Of a stretch of 64,000 nucleotides of DNA, positions 8,801-16,630 are shown piece after piece. Both the position numbers and the translations under genes were made by a program. Each line of letters starts with the position of its first letter. Position 1 is the stretch's first letter. The notes beneath the pieces are model-generated. The model ran no database searches. It was not told the DNA's origin and saw only the letters and a list, made by a program, of their open reading frames with translations. Source of the stretch: an uncultured Clostridia bacterium (GTDB taxonomy: Bacteria; Bacillota; Clostridia; UBA1381); the NCBI GenBank assembly GCA_934501535.1, contig CAKSUM010000001.1:62001-126000 (forward strand), written 5' to 3'.

Positions 8801-9901
8801 TTTTCCGTTTTCGACCTTCACTGCGCCGATTTCGGTTATGCGGTCATTTTCCTTTGAAAGACCGGTTGTTTCTATATCGAATACAACAAATTTATCATCA
8901 GCCGTAACTCCCTGCGCATCTACTGAAATTTTTGCGGAATCATCAACCAGATACCCTTCCACGCCATAGATGATTTTTATGTGTTCGCTGTTATTGGACG
9001 CTTTGAGCGCGTCCGGATATGATTGCACAACGCCATGGTCGGTAATGGCAATTGCGCTGTGCCCCCACGATACCGCACGGTTAATGAGGCTTGCGGCGGA
9101 CGAAACCGCGTCCATCTGCGACATTTGCGTATGAAGATGCAGCTCAACGCGTTTTTTCTCGGCATTATCCTGCCGTTCCTCTTTCGGTTCCGCCTCGCAA
9201 ATCGAATAAATGGTTACAACCGTTTCTTTCTGATAATTATTATACTGTGCCTTTCCCTTTATTACTACCGGAACGCCGGCTTTCAGACCGCCTTTTGCTA
9301 CAGCTTTATCGACTCCTCCGAATATTTTTCCGACTTTTGCTATTACCTCTTCATTTTTTTCTGTCTTTTCTATAAAGAGCTGCGCGGTAACGGAATCTTC
9401 AAAATCGGTAATATCCAGCAGCACAAGGCAAAAATCCTTACCGCTTTTTTTGCTTTTCTTATCCTCTATTTTTGCACTGAAAACCGTGCCCTCAAAGCAC
9501 ACCGCTCCCGAATTTTCATCAATCGACGAAATCGGCACCAAATCCGAACGGATTGCGCTGCCGTATATAACTCCCGCCGTGTGCGCTTTTCCCATATCCC
9601 GCACCGGCTTTTTCGGCTTTTCATGAATGACCGTATCACCCGGAGCTGTCCCGTATATAAATTTCTCCGGCGACTGAGCGGGCATGCCGATATTTTCCGA
9701 CTTCAGTACAACAACTTTGTTCAGCTTCAGTTTTTTTGCTATCGTCCGCTCCATCTCTGCGCGGTCTTCATCGGATACTTCCTCCTCTATCGTCAGACGA
9801 ATTTGACGCAAATGCTTTGATATAGTCATTTTTTCTATATGTTTTCCTGCCGTTTCCGTCCCCGAAAACCAAGGAAAAACCGAATTTACTGTTGGTTTCA
9901 T
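5831..9901 (-). CDS. polC: DNA polymerase III alpha subunit, Gram-positive PolC type
   Basis: The replicative DNA polymerase of Firmicutes with built-in 3'-5' proofreading. The 1356 residues are shorter than the roughly 1437 of Bacillus subtilis PolC, the loss being at the N-terminus. Order: N-terminal domain, OB fold (about 130-235), PHP domain starting at ELHLHTQMS (about 253), inserted DEDD exonuclease (FVVFDIETTGLS, about 338-500), the rest of PHP, then the polymerase core. A zinc ribbon is visible as CPSCKNF followed by CPKCG. The polymerase metal site is in GDKEPDIDLNFSG. C-terminal helix-hairpin-helix repeats end the protein. The ATG at 9901 follows AGAGGAATTAATAT. It is a single-gene unit with its own promoter and terminator. 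Confidence 0.97.
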   Translation of the reverse strand: MKPTVNSVFPWFSGTETAGKHIEKMTISKHLRQIRLTIEEEVSDEDRAEMERTIAKKLKLNKVVVLKSENIGMPAQSPEKFIYGTAPGDTVIHEKPKKPVRDMGKAHTAGVIYGSAIRSDLVPISSIDENSGAVCFEGTVFSAKIEDKKSKKSGKDFCLVLLDITDFEDSVTAQLFIEKTEKNEEVIAKVGKIFGGVDKAVAKGGLKAGVPVVIKGKAQYNNYQKETVVTIYSICEAEPKEERQDNAEKKRVELHLHTQMSQMDAVSSAASLINRAVSWGHSAIAITDHGVVQSYPDALKASNNSEHIKIIYGVEGYLVDDSAKISVDAQGVTADDKFVVFDIETTGLSKENDRITEIGAVKVENGKVTDRWGTFVNPERPIPPKIVELTSITDDMVANAPKIEEILPEFFEFCKGCTLVAHNASFDTGFMKVAAKKCGIDYNFAHVDTLQLARCLYPEMGNHTLNNLTKHLKIVLENHHRAVDDAKATADIFIKMLEKLREEGKTDIGLLNEQFDLRSASKRGRANHIILLAKNLKGIRNIYEMVTASHLKYFFRTPRLPRSLIEEKREGLIIGSACEAGELFRAVVSHASEEQLEKIVAFYDYLEIQPIGNNAYMKYSDDFPDVNTDEDLQNLNRKIVELGEKYSKPVVATCDVHFLDKEGADYRKILMHYKGFADADNQAPLYFRTTEEMLAEFEYLGEEKAYEVVVTNTNLIADMVEKVRPIPTTKCPPVVEGAKEAIINDSKNKAREIYGDPLPKEVQERLDKELTSITTYGFEVMYRIAQELVRKSNEDGYLVGSRGSVGSSFVAYLSDITEVNSLPAHYICPSCKNFELVGSDTGLSGCDLPDKVCPKCGTLYKKDGHDIPFETFLGFKGDKEPDIDLNFSGEYQPIIHKYTETFFGEGHVFRAGTIGTVAEKTAFGYVKRYALDKGITIRNAEMKRLATGCVGVKRTSGQHPGGIIIVPKDNNIHEFCPVQHPADDVNSDIITTHFDYHSIDTNLLKLDELGHDDPTVIRMLEDITKVDAKKIPLGDEKTLSLFTSNKALGIKDGEDIGTNLGTYGVPEFGTKFVRQMLEDTKPTKFSELVRISGLSHGTDVWLGNAQELIRQGLCDLSHSICARDDIMIYLIACGVEAGHAFKIMESVRKGKGLKPEDEEAMRAANVPEWYLESCKKIKYMFPKAHAVAYVTMAFRIAYFKVYYPEAFYIAYFSVRADDFDASIMTKGIDTARQAIEDLKQKRNNGSITPKEENLVPILEICVEMYARGVGFMPIDLYKSEATNFMPTKEGIRPPLNALPGMGDNAAKAIVEARKDGEFRTVEDFRIRTGATKTIIDMLKDEGCLDMPDTDQVSIFD

Positions 9902-9931
9902 ATATTAATTCCTCTTTTCATTCCGATTAAT

Positions 9932-9960
9932 ATTATAACTTATTTTACGGCCTTTTTCAA
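9932..9960 (-). promoter_or_regulatory. Sigma-A promoter of polC
   Basis: On the minus strand TTGAAA, a 17-base spacer and TATAAT lie about 30 bases upstream of the polC start. Confidence 0.75.
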
Positions 9961-10035
9961 GTACATCTGTCAATAATTCACAAATACACAAAAAAATCAT
10001 AATATATATCAGCTGAAAGTATCGGAGATGATTTT

Positions 10036-10305
10036 ATGAGCAATTTATGTATAGCGGTAGTTTTTGTTCTCTGCGTTATTTTTGTGATAATAGCGCTGGA
10101 CGCGCTGCTGAAGCGCAGGTATTCGAGCATAATGACGTTTGCGGAGGAGCATGACGATGACATTGAAATCCGTCTGCGGACGCTGATGCGCAAAAATCCG
10201 GACTCGGAGATAATCGTGGTGGACAAAAGCCGTTCGCCGTATACGCACACCGTTTTGGAAAAATTAGAAAATGATTTTCCTGAAATACATATAATAACGG
10301 TATAA
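10036..10305 (+). CDS. Small membrane-anchored protein of unknown function
   Basis: I do not recognise a named family. The 89 residues start with one hydrophobic helix (LCIAVVFVLCVIFVIIALDA, about residues 4-23) and continue as a cytoplasmic tail. The tail segment SEIIVVDKSRSPYTH resembles the first beta strand and nucleotide-binding turn of family-2 glycosyltransferases (usually VVDDGSxD), but the protein is far too short to be a full glycosyltransferase. The ribosome site CGGAGATG is five bases from the ATG, and a strong terminator follows the stop, so it is very likely a real single-gene unit. It is divergent from polC. Confidence 0.65.
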   Translation: MSNLCIAVVFVLCVIFVIIALDALLKRRYSSIMTFAEEHDDDIEIRLRTLMRKNPDSEIIVVDKSRSPYTHTVLEKLENDFPEIHIITV

Positions 10306-10306
10306 A

Positions 10307-10358
10307 AAAAGTACGGCTGTTCCCGATTTCTCGGGTTCAGCCGCATTTTGAACTTTTT
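10307..10358. terminator. Bidirectional terminator between the small gene and fucI
   Basis: CGGCTG-TTCCCGA and TCGGG-TTCAGCCG pair around a TTTC loop, flanked by an A-run on the left and a T-run (ACTTTTTTAA) on the right. It can end the plus-strand small gene and the minus-strand fucI. Confidence 0.85.
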
Positions 10359-10365
10359 TAATATT

Positions 10366-12147
10366 TTATCTGTACATAGGACCGTATTTTTTGCATGCCG
10401 CATAATCAGCCGCCTGTGCGTCCTCCGTACCGAACGCCGACCATGCATGAGGTCTGTAAACCTTTTCCTCCGGAACATTGTGCATGGTTACGGGGATTCT
10501 CAGCATAGATGCAAGCGTGATTATATCCGCGCCTACATGTCCGCCGATTGTTACGCCGTGATTTGCGCCCCAGTTTGCCATTACCGAATATACATCTTTA
10601 AATGCGCCCTTTCCCGTCAAAATCGGCGCAAACCATGTTGTCGGCCAGGTCGGGTCGGTTCTCTTGTCAAGCTTTTCATGAATATCGTCCGGCAATACGC
10701 AGGTGTAACCCTCCGCAATCTGGATAACAGGACCTATTCCCTCTACGATATTCACGCGCAGCATGGTAATCGGCATTTCTGCCTCCGTCTTAAAGTGGCT
10801 CGAAAATCCGCCGCCGCGGAAATATTCGTAATCCGCTCTGCACCAGTCGGTCGCAGCAAGGCAATCCTTGATGTCCTTGTCCGTCATGTTCCACCATTCT
10901 TTGATTGTACCGTTGCCGTCTGCGTCCTTCGCTGCACCTGTGCAGTCCATAGCCGTTGCGCCGGAATTTATAAGGTGCATAATTCCGTCCTTTGCATAGC
11001 CGGTCAGTTCTTTTCCGGTAACTCTCGCTACGGCGTCGGGCGACCAGTATGTACGCACGTCATGAAATGCCGGTGCTTTTCCGGTCAGAAGCGTTGCAAA
11101 CAGCATGGATATGCCGTTTAACGTATCGTTTTCGGTAGCGAACGGAGTCGGCATTTTTTTGCCGTTCCAGTTGAATGAGCTTGCCATAAGCGACTCGGTA
11201 AAGTCGGCATTCGGCAGCCAGTCGGTCCAGTTGCGCTGTCCCTGGAAACCGCCTGCGATTGCATTTTTGCCGAGGGCCTCCTCATGCCAGCCCATTTCGT
11301 CAAGCTTCGGATTTCCGTACAGAATATCGTTCACGATAAGCGTAAACTTCGTGATAAATTCCCAGTCCTTATCCGGTGAAACCACCTTGGACTTTTTGAT
11401 TATTTCCGGGAAATTCTTTCCTGCGTTTTTGTCAAAGCCCTCCGGGCAGTTTGCCTTAATCCACGTAAGTGCCTTTTCGTACTCGTCATGATCATATATT
11501 TCCAGCTTAATGCGTCTTAAAATTTCCGTCAAATCCACAAATTCCGCGCGGATACCGAGATACTTCTGCATAAATGACATATCGCAGTAAGAGCCTGCAA
11601 TACCCATTGCCACGCCGCCGAGATTTACATAAGCCTTATCTTTCATCTGACCTGCTGCAATTGCCGCTTTAGCCCAGCGAATCATTTTTTCCGCCACATC
11701 GTCCGGCACGCTGTTGTCATCGATGTCCTGAACATCATGACCGTACATTGAAAATGCCGGAAGTCCGCGCTGCGCAAATGCCGCCATAACCGCCGCAAGA
11801 TATACGGCGCCCGGTCTTTCCGTTCCGTTAAAGCCCCATACTGCCTTTATTGTGTCGCCCGACAAGTCCATCGTTTCCGAACCGTAACACCAGCAAGGGG
11901 TTACCGCAAGGCTTGCGCATACATTCTGCGTGCTGAAATACTCCGCACATTTTGCCGCCTCGGCACCGCCGCCGATGGTACACGGCGAAATTACGCACTC
12001 AACCGGCGTTCCGTCCTGATAGCGTACATTTTTCTCAATCAGCTCTTTTGCAGCCTTCGCCATCGCCATAGTCTTTTCCTCAAGGCTTTCGCGTACGCCG
12101 CCCCATCTTCCGTCGATTGTGGGTCTTATCCCGATTTTTGGTTTCAT
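10366..12147 (-). CDS. fucI: L-fucose isomerase
   Basis: Converts L-fucose to L-fuculose, first step of fucose catabolism (it often also accepts D-arabinose). The 593 residues agree with the approximately 591 of the hexameric FucI family. It starts with PKIGIRPTIDGRWGGVRESL, typical of FucI. Downstream, EFVDLTEILRRI holds a Glu/Asp pair of the manganese site, and the C-terminal domain has NWGANHGVTIGGHVGADI, the conserved His-containing stretch. It is the second gene of a two-gene operon, 30 bases after fucU, and ends at a strong bidirectional terminator. No fuculokinase or aldolase gene lies next to it, so the later steps are encoded elsewhere. Confidence 0.96.
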   Translation of the reverse strand: MKPKIGIRPTIDGRWGGVRESLEEKTMAMAKAAKELIEKNVRYQDGTPVECVISPCTIGGGAEAAKCAEYFSTQNVCASLAVTPCWCYGSETMDLSGDTIKAVWGFNGTERPGAVYLAAVMAAFAQRGLPAFSMYGHDVQDIDDNSVPDDVAEKMIRWAKAAIAAGQMKDKAYVNLGGVAMGIAGSYCDMSFMQKYLGIRAEFVDLTEILRRIKLEIYDHDEYEKALTWIKANCPEGFDKNAGKNFPEIIKKSKVVSPDKDWEFITKFTLIVNDILYGNPKLDEMGWHEEALGKNAIAGGFQGQRNWTDWLPNADFTESLMASSFNWNGKKMPTPFATENDTLNGISMLFATLLTGKAPAFHDVRTYWSPDAVARVTGKELTGYAKDGIMHLINSGATAMDCTGAAKDADGNGTIKEWWNMTDKDIKDCLAATDWCRADYEYFRGGGFSSHFKTEAEMPITMLRVNIVEGIGPVIQIAEGYTCVLPDDIHEKLDKRTDPTWPTTWFAPILTGKGAFKDVYSVMANWGANHGVTIGGHVGADIITLASMLRIPVTMHNVPEEKVYRPHAWSAFGTEDAQAADYAACKKYGPMYR

Positions 12148-12177
12148 AAATATATCCTCCTTTATAATTTGCCGAAT

Positions 12178-12600
12178 TTATTCGGTTACTACGCCTTTTT
12201 TAAGCAGTATGTTTGCATAAAGTGCGCCCTCTCCGGTTGCAATAACCGCATATGCATTTTTTGCGCGCTCATAAAATGCAAAGCGTTCAATATGTTCAAA
12301 ATCCTCATTCGTGTATTCCGACACGATAGTTTTGTATTCGTCCCATATCGGCGTTTTTACATCGTCGCCCGGGACAACCTCCATGAGATATGCCGGTTTT
12401 GCATATGTATCCAGCGGCATAAGCTTCAAAACTGCCTCAAGCACCTCACACGCACCGTTTCCGCTCAGGTATATGACGCGCTTTCCCATACTTGCCGACG
12501 GAAAATTCCCGTCCGCTATTACAATTTCATCACCGTGACCCATTTCACACAGAATTTTTAAAAGCTCCGGTGTGATGATTTTCGGTATTCCTTTAAGCAT
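12178..12600 (-). CDS. fucU: L-fucose mutarotase (FucU/RbsD family)
   Basis: Interconverts the alpha and beta anomers of L-fucose so that the isomerase receives its preferred form. The 140-residue protein starts MLKGIPKIITPELLKIL and continues with EMGHGDEIVIADGNFPS, holding the conserved His and Asp of the RbsD/FucU fold. The C-terminal FAFYERAKNAYAVIATGE is also family-typical. AGGAGGAAAG precedes the ATG. It leads the fucU-fucI operon, divergent from an AraC-type regulator that likely controls it. Confidence 0.93.
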   Translation of the reverse strand: MLKGIPKIITPELLKILCEMGHGDEIVIADGNFPSASMGKRVIYLSGNGACEVLEAVLKLMPLDTYAKPAYLMEVVPGDDVKTPIWDEYKTIVSEYTNEDFEHIERFAFYERAKNAYAVIATGEGALYANILLKKGVVTE

Positions 12601-12680
12601 ATCTTTCCTCCTTTAACGCCTGTATTTTTTTATATTGACTTTTTTTGCCGTTTGATATACAATTACATTATACTGATTTT

Positions 12681-12714
12681 ATTGTATCATATTGAGTCTG
12701 AAATTCAATGATAT
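12681..12714 (-). promoter_or_regulatory. fucU promoter with overlapping inverted repeat
   Basis: On the minus strand TTGAAT, a 16-base spacer and TACAAT form a likely promoter for fucU. The same segment on the plus strand contains ATTGA and TCAAT half-sites separated by nine bases, inside the longer imperfect repeat TATCATATTGA/TCAATGATATA. This is a plausible operator for the divergent AraC regulator; the assignment is inferred from position. Confidence 0.45.
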
Positions 12715-12755
12715 AAATACGTTTGTTATTGTTCAAAATCGATGTTGGAGGAAAT

Positions 12756-13550
12756 ATGTCTGATATAGGAAAAGTTTATGATTTCGGAAAAATTGCCGTC
12801 GGCAGCGGCTGGGGATATAAAAATTCAAAAAATCTGAACCGCCTGTATTACATACACGGCGGCAGCGGAACATATGTTCACGGCGGAAAGGAATATAAAT
12901 TCAAGCCGGACATGCTCTATTTTCTGCCGTATACGGCAAAGATAATGCCCAAAAGCAATCCGGAAAACCCGATGCTGCATTCTTATGCCGATTTTGAGCT
13001 TATTCCCCCGATCACGGCGGAGGCGCCGATTATGTTCGACCCCGAAACAGACGGCATGGTGCATGCTGCGTGCGGAGTATTTTTGAAAGGCGCGGAACTC
13101 GCCTCATTGGGGGAATTAAATTACTTTGATATGTCAAATGACCTCACGGGTCTTTGTTTTTCGGCGGTGAAATTTCTTGCGCTGCACATTTCCGCAGCGG
13201 CAGGCTTTTCACCCGTTAATGACGAGGTTGTTATTGACGCGCTGGAATATATGCTGGAAAATCTGTCGAAACCGATAACGGTACATGAGGTGGCAAAACG
13301 GTACTATATAACCGATGACGCCTTTATCCGCCGTTTTTCAAAATCCATGTGCACTACGCCGTACGCATGGCTTAAAAATATCCGTCTTAAAACAGCACGC
13401 TCGCTTTTGGATAACGGAAAGAGCCTGTCGGTTGCGGCAGCAGAAGTGGGATACTCCGATTCGTCGGCGCTGCTGCATGCGTTCCGTACGCCTCCGGCAG
13501 CCGCAGGGAAATCGCACCTGGAAACAAAGCCTCCCCGTTCCGGCAAATAA
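12756..13550 (+). CDS. AraC-family regulator, probable fucose operon control
   Basis: A 264-residue regulator with an N-terminal cupin-like sensor (HGGSGTYVHGGKEYKFKPD) and a C-terminal double helix-turn-helix (residues about 165-250, ITVHEVAKRYYITDDAFIRR and KSLSVAAAEVGYSDSSALLH). The start at 12756 follows GGAGGAAAT; an earlier in-frame start has no such site. The end is unusual: after HAFR, where AraC proteins normally read KxFGxSPxxYR, this one reads TPPAAAGKSHLETKPPRSGK. The other two frames do not restore the motif, so this is a divergent tail or a decayed end. It is divergent from fucU-fucI. Confidence 0.85.
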   Translation: MSDIGKVYDFGKIAVGSGWGYKNSKNLNRLYYIHGGSGTYVHGGKEYKFKPDMLYFLPYTAKIMPKSNPENPMLHSYADFELIPPITAEAPIMFDPETDGMVHAACGVFLKGAELASLGELNYFDMSNDLTGLCFSAVKFLALHISAAAGFSPVNDEVVIDALEYMLENLSKPITVHEVAKRYYITDDAFIRRFSKSMCTTPYAWLKNIRLKTARSLLDNGKSLSVAAAEVGYSDSSALLHAFRTPPAAAGKSHLETKPPRSGK

Positions 13551-13870
13551 TCCGGCAGTACGTGCGCCGCCTATCTCCCCAAAATGTCACATGTTTTTAT
13601 ATGTGCTGCAATTATATATCAAAAACACGGCTATAATATTCCGTAATATCGGCATACAGCAAATGTATTGACAACACATATTCAGAGTGATATAATTCAT
13701 TTGAGGATTGAGCACACTGTTTTAATTCATGCAAAGGAATGACTTCGGCAGAATTCTCGCCGACGTGCATACATTTACGCACAATTATACGGCGCAGCAA
13801 CGTCCTCGTCAAACACACCGCATGAACATTGCTTTACTACGGTGCAAAATCAGAAACGGAGGAATGAAAA
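13551..13870. other. 320-base spacer with flavodoxin promoter and long leader
   Basis: It holds the promoter at 13668-13696 and a leader of about 165 bases to the flavodoxin start. I see no gene with a ribosome site on either strand and no recognised riboswitch. Confidence 0.5.
13668..13696 (+). promoter_or_regulatory. Consensus sigma-A promoter of the flavodoxin operon
   Basis: TTGACA at 13668-13673, a 17-base spacer, and TATAAT at 13691-13696 match the consensus exactly. The next gene starts about 165 bases downstream. Confidence 0.85.
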
Positions 13871-14341
13871 ATGAGTAAAAAATTAGTTGCATATTTCTCC
13901 GCAAGCGGAGTTACGAAAAAATATGCGGAAAGTCTGGCAAAAGTCACCGGAGCGGATTTATTTGAAATCAAGCCGGCAGTTCCCTACACAAACGCCGACC
14001 TTAACTGGCAAAATGCGAAGAGCCGCAGCAGCGTCGAAATGAAAAATCCCGACTCTCGTCCGGAAATTGCGCAGCCGCTGCAAAACGCAGACGAATATGA
14101 TACCGTTTTCGTTGGATTTCCGATTTGGTGGTACGTTGCGCCTACGATTATAAACACATTTTTGGAAAGCTGTGATTTTTCCGGCAAAAAAATCATTCCG
14201 TTTGCCACCTCGGGCGGCAGCGGCATGGGAAAAACCGCCGAAGTGTTAAGAAAAATCTGCCCGAATGCCGATATCGCCGACGGAAAGGTAATCAACCGCA
14301 TGTCCGAGAGTGAGCTGTCCGACTGGGCAAATAATTTTTAA
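13871..14341 (+). CDS. Flavodoxin family protein
   Basis: A 156-residue single-domain flavoprotein. The N-terminal VAYFSASGVTKKYAESLAK is the phosphate loop for FMN, and the later segments FVGFPIWWYVAPTIINTFLE and FATSGGSGMGKT are the flavin-contacting loops of the Flavodoxin_4 group (YP-type, NAD(P)H-linked or electron carrier). The ribosome site is GGAGGAATGAAAA. The following gene, 20 bases downstream, is a carboxymuconolactone decarboxylase family protein, a common pairing in gut Clostridia. The electron-transfer partner is not shown by the sequence. Confidence 0.9.
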   Translation: MSKKLVAYFSASGVTKKYAESLAKVTGADLFEIKPAVPYTNADLNWQNAKSRSSVEMKNPDSRPEIAQPLQNADEYDTVFVGFPIWWYVAPTIINTFLESCDFSGKKIIPFATSGGSGMGKTAEVLRKICPNADIADGKVINRMSESELSDWANNF

Positions 14342-14361
14342 TCCGAAAGGAGCCGACTGTT

Positions 14362-14697
14362 ATGAAAAAAATTACACAAGATGCCGGAAAAAAAGCTCTC
14401 GGAGAATTTGCGCCCGAATTTGCGCATTTTAATGATGATATTCTTTTCGGCGAAAACTGGAACATTCCCGATATTGATATAAAAACCAGATGCATTATAA
14501 CCATTGTTGCACTCATGGCGCAGGGGATTACCGATTCTTCCCTGACATATCATCTGCAAAATGCCAAAAATAACGGCGTAACTCAAAAGGAAATCGCCGC
14601 GGTTATAACTCATACCGCCTTCTATGCAGGATGGCCCAAAGCATGGGCTGTATTCAACCTCGCAAAAGAAGTATGGAAAGATGAAGAAACAAAATAG
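14362..14697 (+). CDS. Carboxymuconolactone decarboxylase family protein
   Basis: A 111-residue all-helical protein of the CMD/AhpD fold. Recognisable parts are the N-terminal LGEFAPEFAHFNDDILFGE, the core TRCIITIVALMAQG, and the C-terminal ITHTAFYAGWPKAWAVFN, which carries the conserved His and the GxP turn of the CMD family. The Cys-x-x-Cys pair of AhpD peroxidases is absent, so it is not a classical alkylhydroperoxidase partner. It is co-transcribed with the upstream flavodoxin and ends at a strong terminator. The natural substrate cannot be read from the sequence. Confidence 0.88.
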   Translation: MKKITQDAGKKALGEFAPEFAHFNDDILFGENWNIPDIDIKTRCIITIVALMAQGITDSSLTYHLQNAKNNGVTQKEIAAVITHTAFYAGWPKAWAVFNLAKEVWKDEETK

Positions 14698-14787
14698 CAG
14701 ATATTTGTCACGGAATTTACATTCCGCGCAATGCCGCAGGCGCGCTTTTCGCAGAAAAACCAATTTATACTCAGCTTAATGCTATAC

Positions 14788-14835
14788 AAAAACCGTGATA
14801 TTTCCGCAGCTTTTGCCGATTATATCACGGTTTTT
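14788..14835 (+). terminator. Terminator of the flavodoxin operon
   Basis: AAAAACCGTGATA and TATCACGGTTTTT form a stem of about 13 bp with a 22-base loop and a plus-strand U-tract. Confidence 0.85.
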
Positions 14836-14889
14836 CTACTAACGAATTAATTGAAATATGAAAGAGTAAATACTTAAGAGGTGTTTTTT

Positions 14890-15750
14890 ATGTGGATTAT
14901 CTTCGCGATATTATCCGCTTTTTTCGCCGGAATAACCGCTGTTTTATCAAAATCCGGGATTAAAAATGTAAACTCCAATCTCGGAACCGCAATCCGAACT
15001 ATTGTTGTTTTCATTTTTGCATGGCTCATGGTCTTTGTCGCCGGAGTGCAGACAGAGCCGTCATCAATAAGCACGAAAACGCTGATATTTCTTATATTAT
15101 CCGGATTTGCAACCGGTGCTTCCTGGCTGTGCTACTTCAAAGCCCTTAAATTCGGAGATGTTAATAAAGTCGCTCCCATCGATAAATCAAGCACTATTTT
15201 AACAATGCTGCTTGCATTTATATTTTTGCACGAAGAAATATCACCGCTAAAAGCGGTCTGCATCGTTTTAATCGGGTGCGGTACATACATGATGATTGAA
15301 AAACGTGACGCAGACAAAAATTCGTCCGAAAAATCGGACTGGCTTATATGGGCGGTTCTTTCCGCGGTTTTTGCCGCGCTGACCTCAATTCTCGGGAAAA
15401 TCGGAATTTCCGGGATAGACTCCACCCTCGGAACCGCAATCCGGACCTTTGTTGTTTTAATTATGGCATGGGTTGTCGTATTTGTATCGAAAAGTCAGAG
15501 CGACATGAAAAACATAACCGCAAAAACTTTACTTTTTCTTGTTTTATCCGGAATTACAACAGGGCTTTCCTGGCTGTGCTACTACAGAGCGCTGCAAGAC
15601 GGGCCGGCAAGCGTGGTGGTTCCGATTGATAAGCTGAGCATACTGGTAACGGTAATATTCTCCTACGCGGTCTTAAAGGAAAAATTGACAAAAAAATCAC
15701 TGTTCGGGCTGTTTTTGCTTGTACTCGGAACATTATTGCTTTTGGTATGA
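14890..15750 (+). CDS. EamA-family (DMT) transporter
   Basis: A 286-residue membrane protein with ten hydrophobic helices in two homologous EamA halves. The internal duplication is unusually obvious: NLGTAIRTIVVFIFAWLMV in the first half is mirrored by TLGTAIRTFVVLIMAWVVV in the second, and SWLCYFKAL by SWLCYYRAL. A polar linker (KRDADKNSSEKS) separates the halves. Each half shows the family's PIDK motif (KVAPIDKSS and VVPIDKLS). The ATG at 14890 is preferred over a GTG nine bases upstream because the latter overlaps the AAGAGG ribosome site. Members export amino acids, metabolites or sugars; the substrate here cannot be told. Confidence 0.92.
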   Translation: MWIIFAILSAFFAGITAVLSKSGIKNVNSNLGTAIRTIVVFIFAWLMVFVAGVQTEPSSISTKTLIFLILSGFATGASWLCYFKALKFGDVNKVAPIDKSSTILTMLLAFIFLHEEISPLKAVCIVLIGCGTYMMIEKRDADKNSSEKSDWLIWAVLSAVFAALTSILGKIGISGIDSTLGTAIRTFVVLIMAWVVVFVSKSQSDMKNITAKTLLFLVLSGITTGLSWLCYYRALQDGPASVVVPIDKLSILVTVIFSYAVLKEKLTKKSLFGLFLLVLGTLLLLV

Positions 15751-15819
15751 CGAAATTTCCAACCAAATTGTTTTCTTAACGTGTAATGTAACAGAAAGGG
15801 CAAAGGAGGCGCGGTAAAT

Positions 15820-16359
15820 GTGAACGAAAAAGAAATAATCAAACGCTGTCAAAACGGCGACAGAGCTGCATTTGACGAGCTTATACGCACTTTTTACCCT
15901 TATGTTGCAAAGTATCTTTTAAAGCTGACTCAGGACGAATCACTCTGCGAGGACTTAACGCAGGACGTTTTTCTGAAAGTGATACGCACAATCGAGAACT
16001 ACAAAATTAACGGCAAGGCGTCGTTTGCGACATACGTTATAACCATCGCTAAAAACACGTTTATTGACTATACGCGCCGAAACAAGGTCATGTTTTCCGA
16101 GCTTTCGGAGGATATAACCGGCGGCAGTGAAAGCGTTGAGGATAACGTCCTCACAAGCATCGAGTACGGCGAAGCGGTGAAATATATCAATTCCCTGCCA
16201 CCAAATCAGGCGCGTGTTATCCGTCTTAAGTATATTGACGAATACACCTTAAAGGAAATAGAAAATATAACCGGCATACCTGCAAAAAACGTTAAAAGCC
16301 GCATACATGAGGGCACAAAAAAGCTGCGAAACTTATTTAATTTTAACAGAGAGGATTGA
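15820..16359 (+). CDS. ECF-type RNA polymerase sigma factor
   Basis: A 179-residue sigma-70 family factor of the extracytoplasmic-function class. Region 2 lies at residues about 12-80 (GDRAAFDELIRTFYPYVAKY, then EDLTQDVFLKV) and region 4 at about 120-172 (SLPPNQARVIRLKYIDEYTL then IPAKNVKSRIHEGTKKLR). Regions 1 and 3 are missing, as expected. It starts at a GTG preceded by AAAGGAGG. Two small membrane proteins follow at once, so it is likely held inactive by a membrane anti-sigma factor and released by a signal outside the cell. A candidate autoregulated promoter (AACC, 15 bases, CGTG, about 15761-15783) lies just upstream but is weak evidence. Confidence 0.94.
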   Translation: MNEKEIIKRCQNGDRAAFDELIRTFYPYVAKYLLKLTQDESLCEDLTQDVFLKVIRTIENYKINGKASFATYVITIAKNTFIDYTRRNKVMFSELSEDITGGSESVEDNVLTSIEYGEAVKYINSLPPNQARVIRLKYIDEYTLKEIENITGIPAKNVKSRIHEGTKKLRNLFNFNRED

Positions 16360-16363
16360 TTTT

Positions 16364-16630
16364 ATGGAAAAAGCCGATATTCTTATTCGGGCATTAGAGC
16401 CGGAAATCGATATGAAGTGCACAGAAATCAAACAGAAAAAAAACGAGAAATTTATGACGGCAATATTTGTTTCAATCGCAGCGGTTATGCTTGTCCTCCC
16501 GGCGATTTTGATTTTCTTCGGCGTGAGTCTGTACGCGGTATTTATTCCGGTATTGTTCGCCGGAGCAGCCCTTGCGGCAGCCTCACCCATATTAATAAGC
16601 AAAGGAGCGGAACGTTATGAACAGGTTTAA
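16364..16630 (+). CDS. Small two-helix membrane protein, candidate anti-sigma factor
   Basis: An 88-residue protein with a cytoplasmic N-terminal helix (MEKADILIRALEPEIDMKC) and two membrane helices (about residues 32-52 and 55-72). The ribosome site AGAGAGGA supports the start at 16364; the stop overlaps the next gene by 14 bases. I do not recognise a named family and see no zinc-binding anti-sigma motif (HxxxCxxC). Its position between an ECF sigma factor and another membrane protein makes an anti-sigma or co-sensor role plausible, by inference only. Confidence 0.7.
   Translation: MEKADILIRALEPEIDMKCTEIKQKKNEKFMTAIFVSIAAVMLVLPAILIFFGVSLYAVFIPVLFAGAALAAASPILISKGAERYEQV

Noticed and set aside
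13612..13818. 68-codon minus-strand frame across the flavodoxin promoter
   Set aside because: It overlaps a perfect promoter, has no ribosome site and no family likeness.
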